Assembly (NCBI GenBank): GCA_003695455.1
Contig: RFJF01000891.1
Span: forward strand, 1 to 5,342
Length of the DNA: 5,342 bases
Reading direction: 5' to 3'
Origin: Chloroflexota bacterium
GTDB taxonomy: Bacteria > Chloroflexota > Anaerolineae > 4572-78 > J111
Positions 1 through 5,250 of this stretch are shown in pieces (position 1 is the first letter of the stretch; each line of letters opens with the position of its first letter). The notes beneath the pieces were generated by a model. That model was not told the origin of the DNA and ran no database searches. It saw nothing but the letters and a program-made list of their open reading frames with translations. Made by a program: the position numbers and the translations under genes.

Positions 1-27
1 CCTGCGTTTTTGTGAACGCAGGTTTTT
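1..27 (+). terminator. Rho-independent terminator of an upstream + strand gene
   Basis: A perfect 8-bp stem (1-8 with 15-22, CCTGCGTT/AACGCAGG) closes a 6-base loop and is followed at once by TTTTT and a T-rich run. The T tract lies on the + strand side, so it should end a transcript entering from the left of the window. The stem may continue beyond base 1, which cannot be seen. It lies 40 bases beyond the end of the convergent HIT gene and may also act on that transcript. Confidence 0.75.
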
Positions 28-67
28 ACATTTTAACGCAAGAGTTTTGAGGAACGGAGAGAAAACA

Positions 68-580
68 TCATAAAGTTGGCGGCGGATGGTTTTTCATTTC
101 GGCCAGAATTTTATCATACGTGATTTCAAGCTCTTCCGGCAAAACACGCGTCTGGCCCAAAACCGGCATAAAATTACTGTCGCCTTCCCACCGAGGCACA
201 ATGTGCAAGTGCAAATGGCTGTCAATGCCGGCACCGGCGGCTTTACCCACGTTAATTCCCACATTGAACCCTTCGGGGTTCAAAATGGCGGCCAATATTT
301 CTGTAAAATAGGTGGTCAGCAACATCATTTCAAACTGGGTTTCACGCGGCATATCCGTCAGGTGGGCGCAGTGTCGCCGGGGTAAGATCATCAAATGGCC
401 CACGTTGTACGGAAACAGATTCATCAGCACAAACGTTTCTTCAGCCCGATAAACCACAAGATTTTCACGGTCATGCGATGCATCCTGCTGTAATTTATCG
501 CAAAAAACACATCCTTTTTTTTGTTCGTTTGAAATGATGTATTTCATTCGCCACGGTGTATACAAACGCTCAAATGTCAT
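68..580 (-). CDS. HIT-family protein, Ap4A phosphorylase/hydrolase-like (Rv2613c type)
   Basis: This 170-aa cytosolic protein of the histidine-triad superfamily probably cleaves diadenosine polyphosphates or related nucleotide conjugates. The catalytic triad is visible as H122-L-H124-L-H126 followed by IVPRW. An N-terminal C24-x2-C27 pair, with a His near 70 (PRRH), matches the zinc site of many HIT proteins. The YTPWRMKYI start, the FPYNVGHLMILPRRH strand and the tail GDSNFMPVLGQTRVLPEEL resemble the mycobacterial Ap4A phosphorylase Rv2613c; that resemblance is from memory of the family, and the exact substrate is inference. The open frame runs on to an ATG at 709, but the extra 43 residues are unlike the family and would overlap birA. 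I therefore chose the ATG at 580, which gives the usual family length, although its Shine-Dalgarno match (AGG, about 13 bases upstream) is weak. The gene is divergent from birA with a shared 117-base upstream region. Confidence 0.93.
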   Translation of the reverse strand: MTFERLYTPWRMKYIISNEQKKGCVFCDKLQQDASHDRENLVVYRAEETFVLMNLFPYNVGHLMILPRRHCAHLTDMPRETQFEMMLLTTYFTEILAAILNPEGFNVGINVGKAAGAGIDSHLHLHIVPRWEGDSNFMPVLGQTRVLPEELEITYDKILAEMKNHPPPTL

Positions 581-618
581 AATCTGTCTGCCTTTTGCCT
601 GCACATTTCCAACCACCG

Positions 619-648
619 ATTGTACCAGATTGCTGTATTTTGGGCGAA
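619..648 (-). promoter_or_regulatory. Possible extended -10 promoter of the HIT gene
   Basis: Read on the - strand, TGG-TACAAT (extended -10, TACAAT at 619-624) lies 39 bases before the HIT ATG. The -35 element is poor: TTCGCC at 643-648, 18-base spacer. Extended -10 promoters tolerate a weak -35. This is consensus matching by eye only. Confidence 0.35.
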
Positions 649-658
649 TTTGCAGAAT
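630..658 (+). promoter_or_regulatory. Weak candidate promoter for birA
   Basis: TTGCTG (630-635), a 17-base spacer and CAGAAT (653-658) form a marginal sigma70-like pair, with 3/6 and 4/6 matches to consensus. It overlaps the divergent HIT promoter candidate, so the two genes could compete for polymerase. I saw no BirA-type operator palindrome, consistent with a ligase that lacks a DNA-binding domain. Confidence 0.22.
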
Positions 659-697
659 ACCGGGTTGGAGGTACCATGCCGCCAACAGGAGGGATTC

Positions 698-1543
698 ATG
701 ACAGCGCAACTTTCCGGCGATTTAATCCGAAACAAACTGCCCACGTATACATTTGGGCAAAACGTAATTTATACCAAACAGACCGGCTCAACCAACACCG
801 ACCTGAAAAAGTATGCCCGTTCGGGTGCGCCGGAGGGCATGCTGGTGGCTACCGACGAGCAACTGGTGGGCCGCGGCCGGTTGCAGCGCAGTTGGATGGC
901 CCCGGCCGGCTCCGGCATCCTGGCATCGCTGTTGTTCCGGCCCGATTTTCTGGAACCGGCCCAAACCCCGCAAATCACCATGCTGTGCGCACTGGCCATG
1001 CTCGATGCCATTGCCGCCCACACCCACCTTGAGGCCGCGCTCAAATGGCCCAATGATATTGTGTGGCACAACCACAAAAAACTGGCCGGCCTGCTCACAG
1101 AAACCGAATTTGAAAACAACACACTATCCTGGGTGGTGGTTGGGCTGGGGCTAAATGTAAATGTAGACTTCAGTTCATTCACTCACGCCGAACCGGACCG
1201 GCCCAATCGTCCCGGCAGCGGCCACCCGCCGCTGGCCGAAAGCGCCACCAGCCTGTCAATGATTCTTGAAAAAGATACAGACCATCTGCGGTTGCCCATT
1301 TTGCAGCATTATTTAAAAAATGTTGAACAAAGGTACATCGCGCTCAAAAAGGGCGTTTCGCCCCATTTTGAATGGCAGCGCAGGCTGATTGATATGGGGC
1401 AGCCGGTCACGGTACACAATGCCGAAAATAACCGCCAGCACAGCGGCGTGGTTACCGGCGTCAACGAAAACGGCGGATTACGGTTGCGCCAGCCCAACGG
1501 TTCAATTGTGACCGTTCTGGCCGGAGATGTCACCCTGCGATAA
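698..1543 (+). CDS. birA: Biotin--[acetyl-CoA-carboxylase] ligase (monofunctional)
   Basis: The enzyme activates biotin with ATP to biotinyl-5'-AMP and transfers it to the carrier lysine of biotin-dependent carboxylases in the cytosol. In the 281-aa product the fold starts with T29-GSTNTD (30-35), then the biotin/AMP loop GRGRLQRSW (58-66), and the KWPNDI motif (116-121) whose Lys116 matches the catalytic Lys183 of E. coli BirA. KLAGLL (128-133) and VGLGLNVN (148-155) follow. The C-terminal 50 residues (about 232-281) fit the small SH3-like domain. The N-terminal winged-helix DNA-binding domain of E. coli BirA is absent, so this is a one-domain ligase and probably not a repressor. The start is well set: AGGAGGG at 687-693 lies four bases before the ATG at 698, whereas the open frame extending up to 620 has no family-like sequence. 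A short Pro/Gly-rich insert (about 164-178) precedes the C-terminal part. Confidence 0.95.
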   Translation: MTAQLSGDLIRNKLPTYTFGQNVIYTKQTGSTNTDLKKYARSGAPEGMLVATDEQLVGRGRLQRSWMAPAGSGILASLLFRPDFLEPAQTPQITMLCALAMLDAIAAHTHLEAALKWPNDIVWHNHKKLAGLLTETEFENNTLSWVVVGLGLNVNVDFSSFTHAEPDRPNRPGSGHPPLAESATSLSMILEKDTDHLRLPILQHYLKNVEQRYIALKKGVSPHFEWQRRLIDMGQPVTVHNAENNRQHSGVVTGVNENGGLRLRQPNGSIVTVLAGDVTLR

Positions 1544-1555
1544 CCCGCGAGGGGG

Positions 1556-1584
1556 TTGCCTGCCGGCGCGGTTGTGTGTATCAT
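1556..1584 (+). promoter_or_regulatory. Sigma70-type promoter of hflX with palindromic -10 region
   Basis: TTGCCT (1556-1561; 4/6) and TATCAT (1579-1584; 5/6) are separated by exactly 17 bases. The expected transcription start is about 1590-1592. The -10 lies inside the perfect 10-bp palindrome TATCATGATA (1579-1588). The promoter begins only 13 bases after the birA stop codon, so hflX has its own promoter even though birA lies close upstream in the same direction. Confidence 0.55.
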
Positions 1585-1617
1585 GATAGTACCGTATGCA
1601 AGCAGAAATATGGTAAC

Positions 1618-1632
1618 AGGAGTTGCATAATT
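1618..1632 (+). promoter_or_regulatory. Shine-Dalgarno site and candidate non-standard start of hflX
   Basis: AGGAG at 1618-1622 is the only good ribosome-binding site near the 5' end of hflX. The in-frame codons at suitable distance are ATA (1627) and ATT (1630); no ATG, GTG or TTG in the hflX frame fits it. A 6-codon open frame (ATG 1610 to TAA 1628-1630) ends on the first base of the ATT, which would allow coupling by reinitiation. AUU starts are known for E. coli infC and pcnB, both regulated through initiation fidelity. Confidence 0.45.
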
Positions 1633-2961
1633 TCAAAAAACACAAGAAATCTCCCCACAGAAGACCCCGTGGAGCAGGCGTTTGTTGTGGGGGTTGAATT
1701 AAAAAACCCCAAACAGCGCAGCAGCAAATTCCACGTGGAAGATTCGCTGCAAGAGCTGGCTACACTGGCCGGCACGGCCGGTCTCAATGTAGAAGGCGGA
1801 ACCTACCAACGGCTTGAAACTTTCAACCCGGAAACGCTCATTGGCAGCGGCAAAGTTGAAGAGTTGCAAGCATACCGCGATGAGTTGGACATTGACGTTT
1901 TTCTGTTTGATGATGAACTCAGCCCCCGCCAGCAGCGTGAACTTGAAAAAAAACTCAAGGTCAAAGTGCTGGACAGAACCGCGCTCATTCTGGATATTTT
2001 TGCCAATCACGCCCGCACGCGTGAAGGTCAGCTTCAGGTTGAACTGGCCCAGTACGAATACCGGCTGCCCCGGCTAACCCGAATGTGGACCCACCTGGCA
2101 CGGCAGGCCGGTGGACGGGCCGGCGGCGCGGGCGGCGGTGTGGGGTTGCGCGGCCCCGGCGAAACCCAGCTTGAGGTTGACCGCCGCGAGATTGGACATA
2201 AAATTGCGCATCTCAAGCGCGCGCTGGAAAAAGTTCGCGCCCACCGTGCCCGTCACAGAAAACAGCGCAAACTGCGGGGTATCCCGGTGGTGGCTATTGT
2301 GGGGTACACCAATGCCGGCAAAAGCACTTTACTCAACGCCGTGTCTGACGCCGAGGTGCTTGCCGCCAACCAGTTATTTGCCACACTGGACCCCACCACC
2401 CGCCGCATTACGCTGCCCAGCGGCAGCCAGATTTTGCTCAGCGATACAGTGGGATTCATTCAAAAACTGCCTACGGGGCTGGTGGCCGCGTTCAGGGCCA
2501 CGCTGGAAGAAATTCTGGAAGCCAACCTGATTTTGCACGTGGTAGATATTACCCACCCCAATGCGGCCGAACAGGCCGCCATTGTGGACGAAACGCTGGC
2601 AGAACTGGGGGCCACAGATATTCCGCAACTGGTGGCACTGAACAAGGTAGACCGCCTGGAAAACCCTGAACAGGTCACAGAATCACTGGCCCAATACCCC
2701 AACAGTCTGGCCATTAGTGCCATCACCGGTTACGGGGTACCGGCACTGCTCAACAGAATTGAAGGTATTTTGCAAAACGAGCGCCGGCGGCATCAGTTGC
2801 TTATTCCCTACCAACGCGGCGACCTGGTTGCAATGTTGTATGAACAGGCCATTGTTGAAAAAGAAGAGCACCTTGCCAACGGCACGCTGCTTGAAGTGTA
2901 CATTCCCCGGCACCTGCTTGAACAGGTAGCGCCGTACCAACTGGAAACCAGCCCACCATAA
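1630..2961 (+). CDS. hflX: GTPase HflX, ribosome-associated
   Basis: HflX is a GTPase that binds the 50S subunit and splits stalled or idle ribosomes, notably under heat stress. From the chosen start the product is 443 aa. The N-terminal HflX domain (about 14-165, from QAFVVGVEL) is followed by the Gly-rich linker and family signature GPGETQLE (175-182), a basic helical segment (about 183-220), then the G domain: G1 GYTNAGKST (225-233), G3 DTVG (272-275), G4 NKVD (338-341), G5 SAITG (363-367). A C-terminal domain completes it. No ATG lies in frame near the 5' end. GTG 1576 opens the frame but has no Shine-Dalgarno site and lies upstream of the predicted transcription start. AGGAG (1618-1622) is 7 bases before ATT 1630 and 4 before ATA 1627. 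I chose 1630 as a likely AUU start (family-like N-terminus); ATA 1627 and GTG 1669 are alternatives. The function is secure, the start is not. Confidence 0.95.
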   Translation: MSKNTRNLPTEDPVEQAFVVGVELKNPKQRSSKFHVEDSLQELATLAGTAGLNVEGGTYQRLETFNPETLIGSGKVEELQAYRDELDIDVFLFDDELSPRQQRELEKKLKVKVLDRTALILDIFANHARTREGQLQVELAQYEYRLPRLTRMWTHLARQAGGRAGGAGGGVGLRGPGETQLEVDRREIGHKIAHLKRALEKVRAHRARHRKQRKLRGIPVVAIVGYTNAGKSTLLNAVSDAEVLAANQLFATLDPTTRRITLPSGSQILLSDTVGFIQKLPTGLVAAFRATLEEILEANLILHVVDITHPNAAEQAAIVDETLAELGATDIPQLVALNKVDRLENPEQVTESLAQYPNSLAISAITGYGVPALLNRIEGILQNERRRHQLLIPYQRGDLVAMLYEQAIVEKEEHLANGTLLEVYIPRHLLEQVAPYQLETSPP

Positions 2962-2980
2962 TTTTTTTGAGGACACAATC

Positions 2981-3160
2981 ATGCTCGACAAAATGGCGTT
3001 AATCAAAGGACTTCCGGTAATTATTGGCCTGACCCTGGTCATTATCAGCTTCATTGCCCAATTTGTACCCATGCTGTCTTTTTTGGTGGTTGGGCAATGG
3101 CTGCTGCATGTTGGCGTTATTGTGGGGTTGGGTGGTATGCTTTTTTCTGATACACTGTAG
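2981..3160 (+). CDS. Small hydrophobic membrane protein (two predicted helices)
   Basis: This is a 59-aa gene, MLDKMALIKG to GGMLFSDTL, not recognised as any named family. After a short charged N-terminus it is almost wholly hydrophobic: residues about 11-29 (LPVIIGLTLVIISFIAQFV) and about 33-54 can each span a membrane, separated by a Pro-containing turn near P30. Charges are few (D3, K4, K9 and D57), so a hairpin in the inner membrane is the simplest model. The start is well supported: GAGGA (2969-2973) lies 7 bases before the ATG. It begins 19 bases after the hflX stop and ends just before the shared terminator, so it should be cotranscribed with hflX. Good ribosome-binding site, position and a clean two-helix pattern argue that it is real; a link to HflX function is only inferred from the operon. 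Confidence 0.75.
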   Translation: MLDKMALIKGLPVIIGLTLVIISFIAQFVPMLSFLVVGQWLLHVGVIVGLGGMLFSDTL

Positions 3161-3209
3161 CCGGTAAATGTAGGCGGTGTGGGCAACTCAGCCTCAACTG
3201 AATATTGGC

Positions 3210-3245
3210 AACAAAAAACCGGGTATTGCAACCCGGTTTTTTGTT
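3210..3245. terminator. Bidirectional rho-independent terminator
   Basis: A perfect 15-bp inverted repeat (3210-3224 with 3231-3245) has core CCGGGT/ACCCGG, a 6-base loop ATTGCA, an A run on the left arm and a T run on the right. Because the arms are A-rich and T-rich, both strands give a GC hairpin followed by T residues. It lies between the stop of the small membrane-protein gene (3160, +) and the stop of the exported-protein gene (3261, -), so one element should end both convergent operons. Confidence 0.92.
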
Positions 3246-3260
3246 TCAGAGAACCAACCG

Positions 3261-4619
3261 CTACTTCAACGGCGCCGAGAATGTAAACTGCCGCAGCCGG
3301 GCATCGGTGCCAACCCACTCCAGCGGCGGGCCGGGGTGATATTCTTCCGTGCGGTTCCGGGACGCCACCAGCCAGCAGAAGTGCTGGTCCACCGTCGAAG
3401 AAATGGAATCGTACGGCACCCGCACTGCAGCCGATGCATCACCGGATTTTGACGGAATGCGGTCACGGGTGGCCCATTTGCTTTCTTCGGCGCTCCAGGT
3501 GTACAGGTAGCCGCGGCCGTTTTCTCGCCGGTAGCGCACCCAGTATTCTGCCCCCACCGGCCCCCGGGGTTTGCCGGTTTCAACATTGCAATCGGCGTCA
3601 ATGTACAGGTAATGTTCAACGGGGGTGCCTTTTGGCCCCATTGAATCGGCGGTAAAGAATGTGACACGCAAATTTGGGCCGTCTTCGGCAAACTCCACGC
3701 TGGTTACATCGTAATTGGAAAACGGTGTGTCACCGATTACATCAGAAACCACAGCCTGCCGCATTCCGGGCTGAACAATGATTCTGCCGGTCTGCGTGCT
3801 CTCAATCTGGTCCGCGTTCCGGCCCACGTTGTTCCACACCGCCGAGGCGCGGGTTTCTACCAGTCCGTCACCCGCGCCGGCAATTGATACTTTCACAGTC
3901 AGCGGCTCAACTTCTGTGCGGCGCGCGAATTCAAGCGTTGAAAAGACCGCGCTCTCCCCGTCGAACCCGGCTTCAAATCCGGGCGGGGCGGTAGCCTCGA
4001 TAAACGTAGCGCCGGCCGGAAGCGGCATATTGATTGACAAATCCCACATGCGGCGGCCGCCAATGTTTATCGGGTAAAGTTTGTAGGTAACGGTATCGCC
4101 GTCCAGTTCTGCGCCGGCCTCCAGCCGCAACCGCGAGCGGGGTTTCTGCCAAACCAGGGGCGTTTTGGTAATGTCAATGGTGGTATCGCCGGTCAGGTAA
4201 TCGCCGGGCACCTGGCCTTTCCAGGCAATCCAGCTGTGGGTGGTAAATTCTGTTTTGTTGGGGTCTGTAACCTCAACGGTAAACCAGGCGTCGCGGATGC
4301 GTTTGTGAAGTGTGGGTGTAAAAAAGGTGACTTCCGCGCCGTCAAACGAGGTAGCGGTGGCGTCGGTGGCACCGGATTCCAGAAAACGGGTGCCCTCGGG
4401 CAGCGGAATTTTGAAAACAACATCCGCCATGGGCCAATCAACTTTTGAGTCAAACCGAATTGTGTAGGTAATTTTGCCGTTATCGTAAATGGATGAAACT
4501 CTGTATCTGAATGGAGGCCAGCCCTCATCCTGCGCCCAGGCCTGCCCCGGTAATATAAGTAACAATAAAAGCGTTAATACGCCTGCAAATATCCCATAAT
4601 TGTATCGCTTAACCATCAT
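3261..4619 (-). CDS. Exported protein with two tandem beta-sandwich (DUF11-like) repeats and a C-terminal CBM9-like domain
   Basis: The 452-aa protein has a clear signal peptide: basic MMVKRYNYG, hydrophobic core 10-24, Ala-rich cleavage site after AWA (29/30). The mature part holds two related repeats, about 48-118 and 175-246. Each runs from a (I/V)TYxx strand through PLPxGxxF (72-79; 199-206) and FDGxxxxF (92-99; 219-226) to a VxV strand, with a Trp-containing segment just after (SWIAW; SAVWNN). This matches DUF11-type Ig-like repeats of cell-surface proteins. From about 293 a different domain starts at DVIGD, with YLYIDADCNVETGK and GAEYWVRYR, reminiscent of CBM9-like/DOMON sandwiches; I am less sure of this. 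C344 and C415 are the only mature cysteines and could form a disulfide. There is no sortase motif, C-terminal helix or catalytic motif, so it is probably secreted or loosely surface-bound, with a binding rather than enzymatic role. AGGGG (4623-4627) precedes two ATGs (4619 and 4616); the second has the better spacing. Confidence 0.88.
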   Translation of the reverse strand: MMVKRYNYGIFAGVLTLLLLLILPGQAWAQDEGWPPFRYRVSSIYDNGKITYTIRFDSKVDWPMADVVFKIPLPEGTRFLESGATDATATSFDGAEVTFFTPTLHKRIRDAWFTVEVTDPNKTEFTTHSWIAWKGQVPGDYLTGDTTIDITKTPLVWQKPRSRLRLEAGAELDGDTVTYKLYPINIGGRRMWDLSINMPLPAGATFIEATAPPGFEAGFDGESAVFSTLEFARRTEVEPLTVKVSIAGAGDGLVETRASAVWNNVGRNADQIESTQTGRIIVQPGMRQAVVSDVIGDTPFSNYDVTSVEFAEDGPNLRVTFFTADSMGPKGTPVEHYLYIDADCNVETGKPRGPVGAEYWVRYRRENGRGYLYTWSAEESKWATRDRIPSKSGDASAAVRVPYDSISSTVDQHFCWLVASRNRTEEYHPGPPLEWVGTDARLRQFTFSAPLK

Positions 4620-4659
4620 CTACCCCTAGCGTTACGCAAATGGAAACCGGTAAAACCAA

Positions 4660-4950
4660 TCACACCAACCGTTTTTGCACGGATGTGTGTTCCTGCTTGT
4701 ACGGTCCATTTGCCTGAACCAATTTAAACATATTGAATACGCCTTCGCCCCACATAATCCGGGTTTCCTGGCTGCAATGAGCAACCGCATCGGACCAGGT
4801 AGGCCACCGGCCGTTCACTGTAAAAAATGTGCAATTGTAAAATAAGCTGTCTCTATCGTGAGGTGTGCCGGCAGCGTGCACGGCCAGACATTCCGGGCAC
4901 AATCTTTTCTGATGAGTTTCTGGTTTTGTGTTGGTTTGTTTGGAAGACAT
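4660..4950 (-). CDS. Hypothetical small Cys/His-rich protein
   Basis: This is a 96-aa soluble protein that I do not recognise. It has no signal peptide or membrane segment. A charged N-terminus (SSKQTNTKPETHQKR) leads into C18-P-E-C21, then H25, H31, C40 and H58-C59. The CPEC knuckle plus later Cys/His residues suggest a small zinc-binding fold or a redox motif; this is inference from residue pattern only. The centre is aromatic (LFYNCTFFTVNGRWPTWSD). The ATG at 4950 is preceded by a run of seven G (4955-4961) that can serve as a Shine-Dalgarno site at 4-base spacing, and by a promoter at 4970-4997. Only 40 bases separate its stop from the exported-protein gene downstream, suggesting cotranscription. 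The promoter, RBS and structured composition favour a real gene, although no homologue could be checked. Confidence 0.7.
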   Translation of the reverse strand: MSSKQTNTKPETHQKRLCPECLAVHAAGTPHDRDSLFYNCTFFTVNGRWPTWSDAVAHCSQETRIMWGEGVFNMFKLVQANGPYKQEHTSVQKRLV

Positions 4951-4969
4951 ACATCCCCCCCAAGGTGTT

Positions 4970-4997
4970 ATTGTACTTTATAGAAGATTTTTTACAA
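4970..4997 (-). promoter_or_regulatory. Promoter of the Cys/His-protein/exported-protein pair
   Basis: On the - strand, TTGTAA (4992-4997; 4/6) and TACAAT (4970-4975; 5/6) are separated by 16 bases. Transcription would start near 4963, giving a leader of only about a dozen bases that still contains the G-rich ribosome-binding site. The AT-rich tract further upstream could act as an UP element. Confidence 0.5.
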
Positions 4998-5068
4998 CCA
5001 TCGTGCCCAATCTGGTGTAATCGAATTTAGGCCCTGCCTCAAGTTTACTATTGTTAAATGATATTTTA

Positions 5069-5098
5069 ATGACTCAAATAAAAATTTTTTTTCATAAT
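5069..5098 (+). promoter_or_regulatory. Candidate + strand promoter facing the 5152-5194 hairpin
   Basis: ATGACT (5069-5074; 4/6), an 18-base spacer and CATAAT (5093-5098; 5/6) could start a transcript near 5105. No gene follows on this strand, only the hairpin. AT-rich DNA often yields such matches by chance, so confidence is low. Confidence 0.25.
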
Positions 5099-5151
5099 TG
5101 TTAATGTTGCAAACTGTGGCGTTACGGGGACAAAGAGGAAATTGCGGGGAT

Positions 5152-5194
5152 GAGGGTGCTCTCCCTTTGATGAGCTGCCGGGGAGAGCACCCTC
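5152..5194. terminator. Strong 14-bp hairpin, probable terminator of the - strand gene entering from the right
   Basis: Arms 5152-5165 and 5181-5194 (GAGGGTGCTCTCCC/GGGAGAGCACCCTC) pair perfectly around a 15-base loop. It lies 56 bases past the stop codon of the - strand GGGNS-repeat gene, where a terminator is expected. It lacks a clean T tract: the - strand side continues ATCCCCGCAATTTCC, and the + strand side TGTGTCTTGTT is only somewhat T-rich. It may therefore be a terminator without a strong U tract, a 3' mRNA-stabilising stem, or the 3' end of a small + strand RNA. Confidence 0.5.
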
Positions 5195-5250
5195 TGTGTC
5201 TTGTTACGACCGTGGTCTCAATTACTTAAAATTGAGCTGCCTGCGAACGA

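Larger units (their letters stand above)
4951..5250. other. Intergenic region, AT-rich, with promoter and hairpin
   Basis: This 300-base stretch has no convincing protein-coding gene. It holds the promoter of the Cys/His-protein gene (4970-4997, -), a strongly AT-rich tract (about 5040-5108, including A and T runs at 5080-5092), a possible + strand promoter (5069-5098), a large hairpin (5152-5194) and a small 7-bp inverted repeat (5217-5223 with 5230-5236, CTCAATT/AATTGAG). The word TGAGCTGCC occurs twice, in the hairpin loop (5171-5179) and at 5233-5241. Confidence 0.7.

Noticed and set aside
620..697. Upstream extension of the birA frame to an ATG at 620
   Set aside because: No family-like sequence and no ribosome-binding site, whereas AGGAGGG sits four bases before the ATG at 698.
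581..709. Upstream extension of the HIT frame by 43 codons to an ATG at 709
   Set aside because: The extra residues do not resemble HIT N-termini, would overlap the birA start and its ribosome-binding site, and the 170-aa form matches the family length.
1542..1557. AACCC/GGGTT mini-hairpin after birA as a terminator
   Set aside because: The stem is only 5 bp with no T tract, and it overlaps the hflX -35 element.
1623..1697. TTG at 1623 as an hflX start followed by a frameshift at the A6 run (1635-1640)
   Set aside because: It is in a different frame, lies only one base past AGGAG, and needs a +1 shift. The in-frame ATT/ATA explanation is simpler.
2098..2160. GC-rich GGC-repeat stretch within hflX as a separate repeat element
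   Set aside because: It simply encodes the Gly-rich linker before GPGETQLE, a normal feature of HflX proteins.
4827..5030. 67-codon + strand frame rich in Cys and aromatic residues
   Set aside because: It runs antisense to the 96-aa gene and its promoter, has no ribosome-binding site and no recognisable domain.
5150..5229. Two tiny overlapping + strand frames (ATG 5150-TGA 5170 and ATG 5170-TAA 5229) as leader peptides of an attenuator
   Set aside because: No gene follows on the + strand to be attenuated, and both lie in or across the hairpin; chance is the better explanation.
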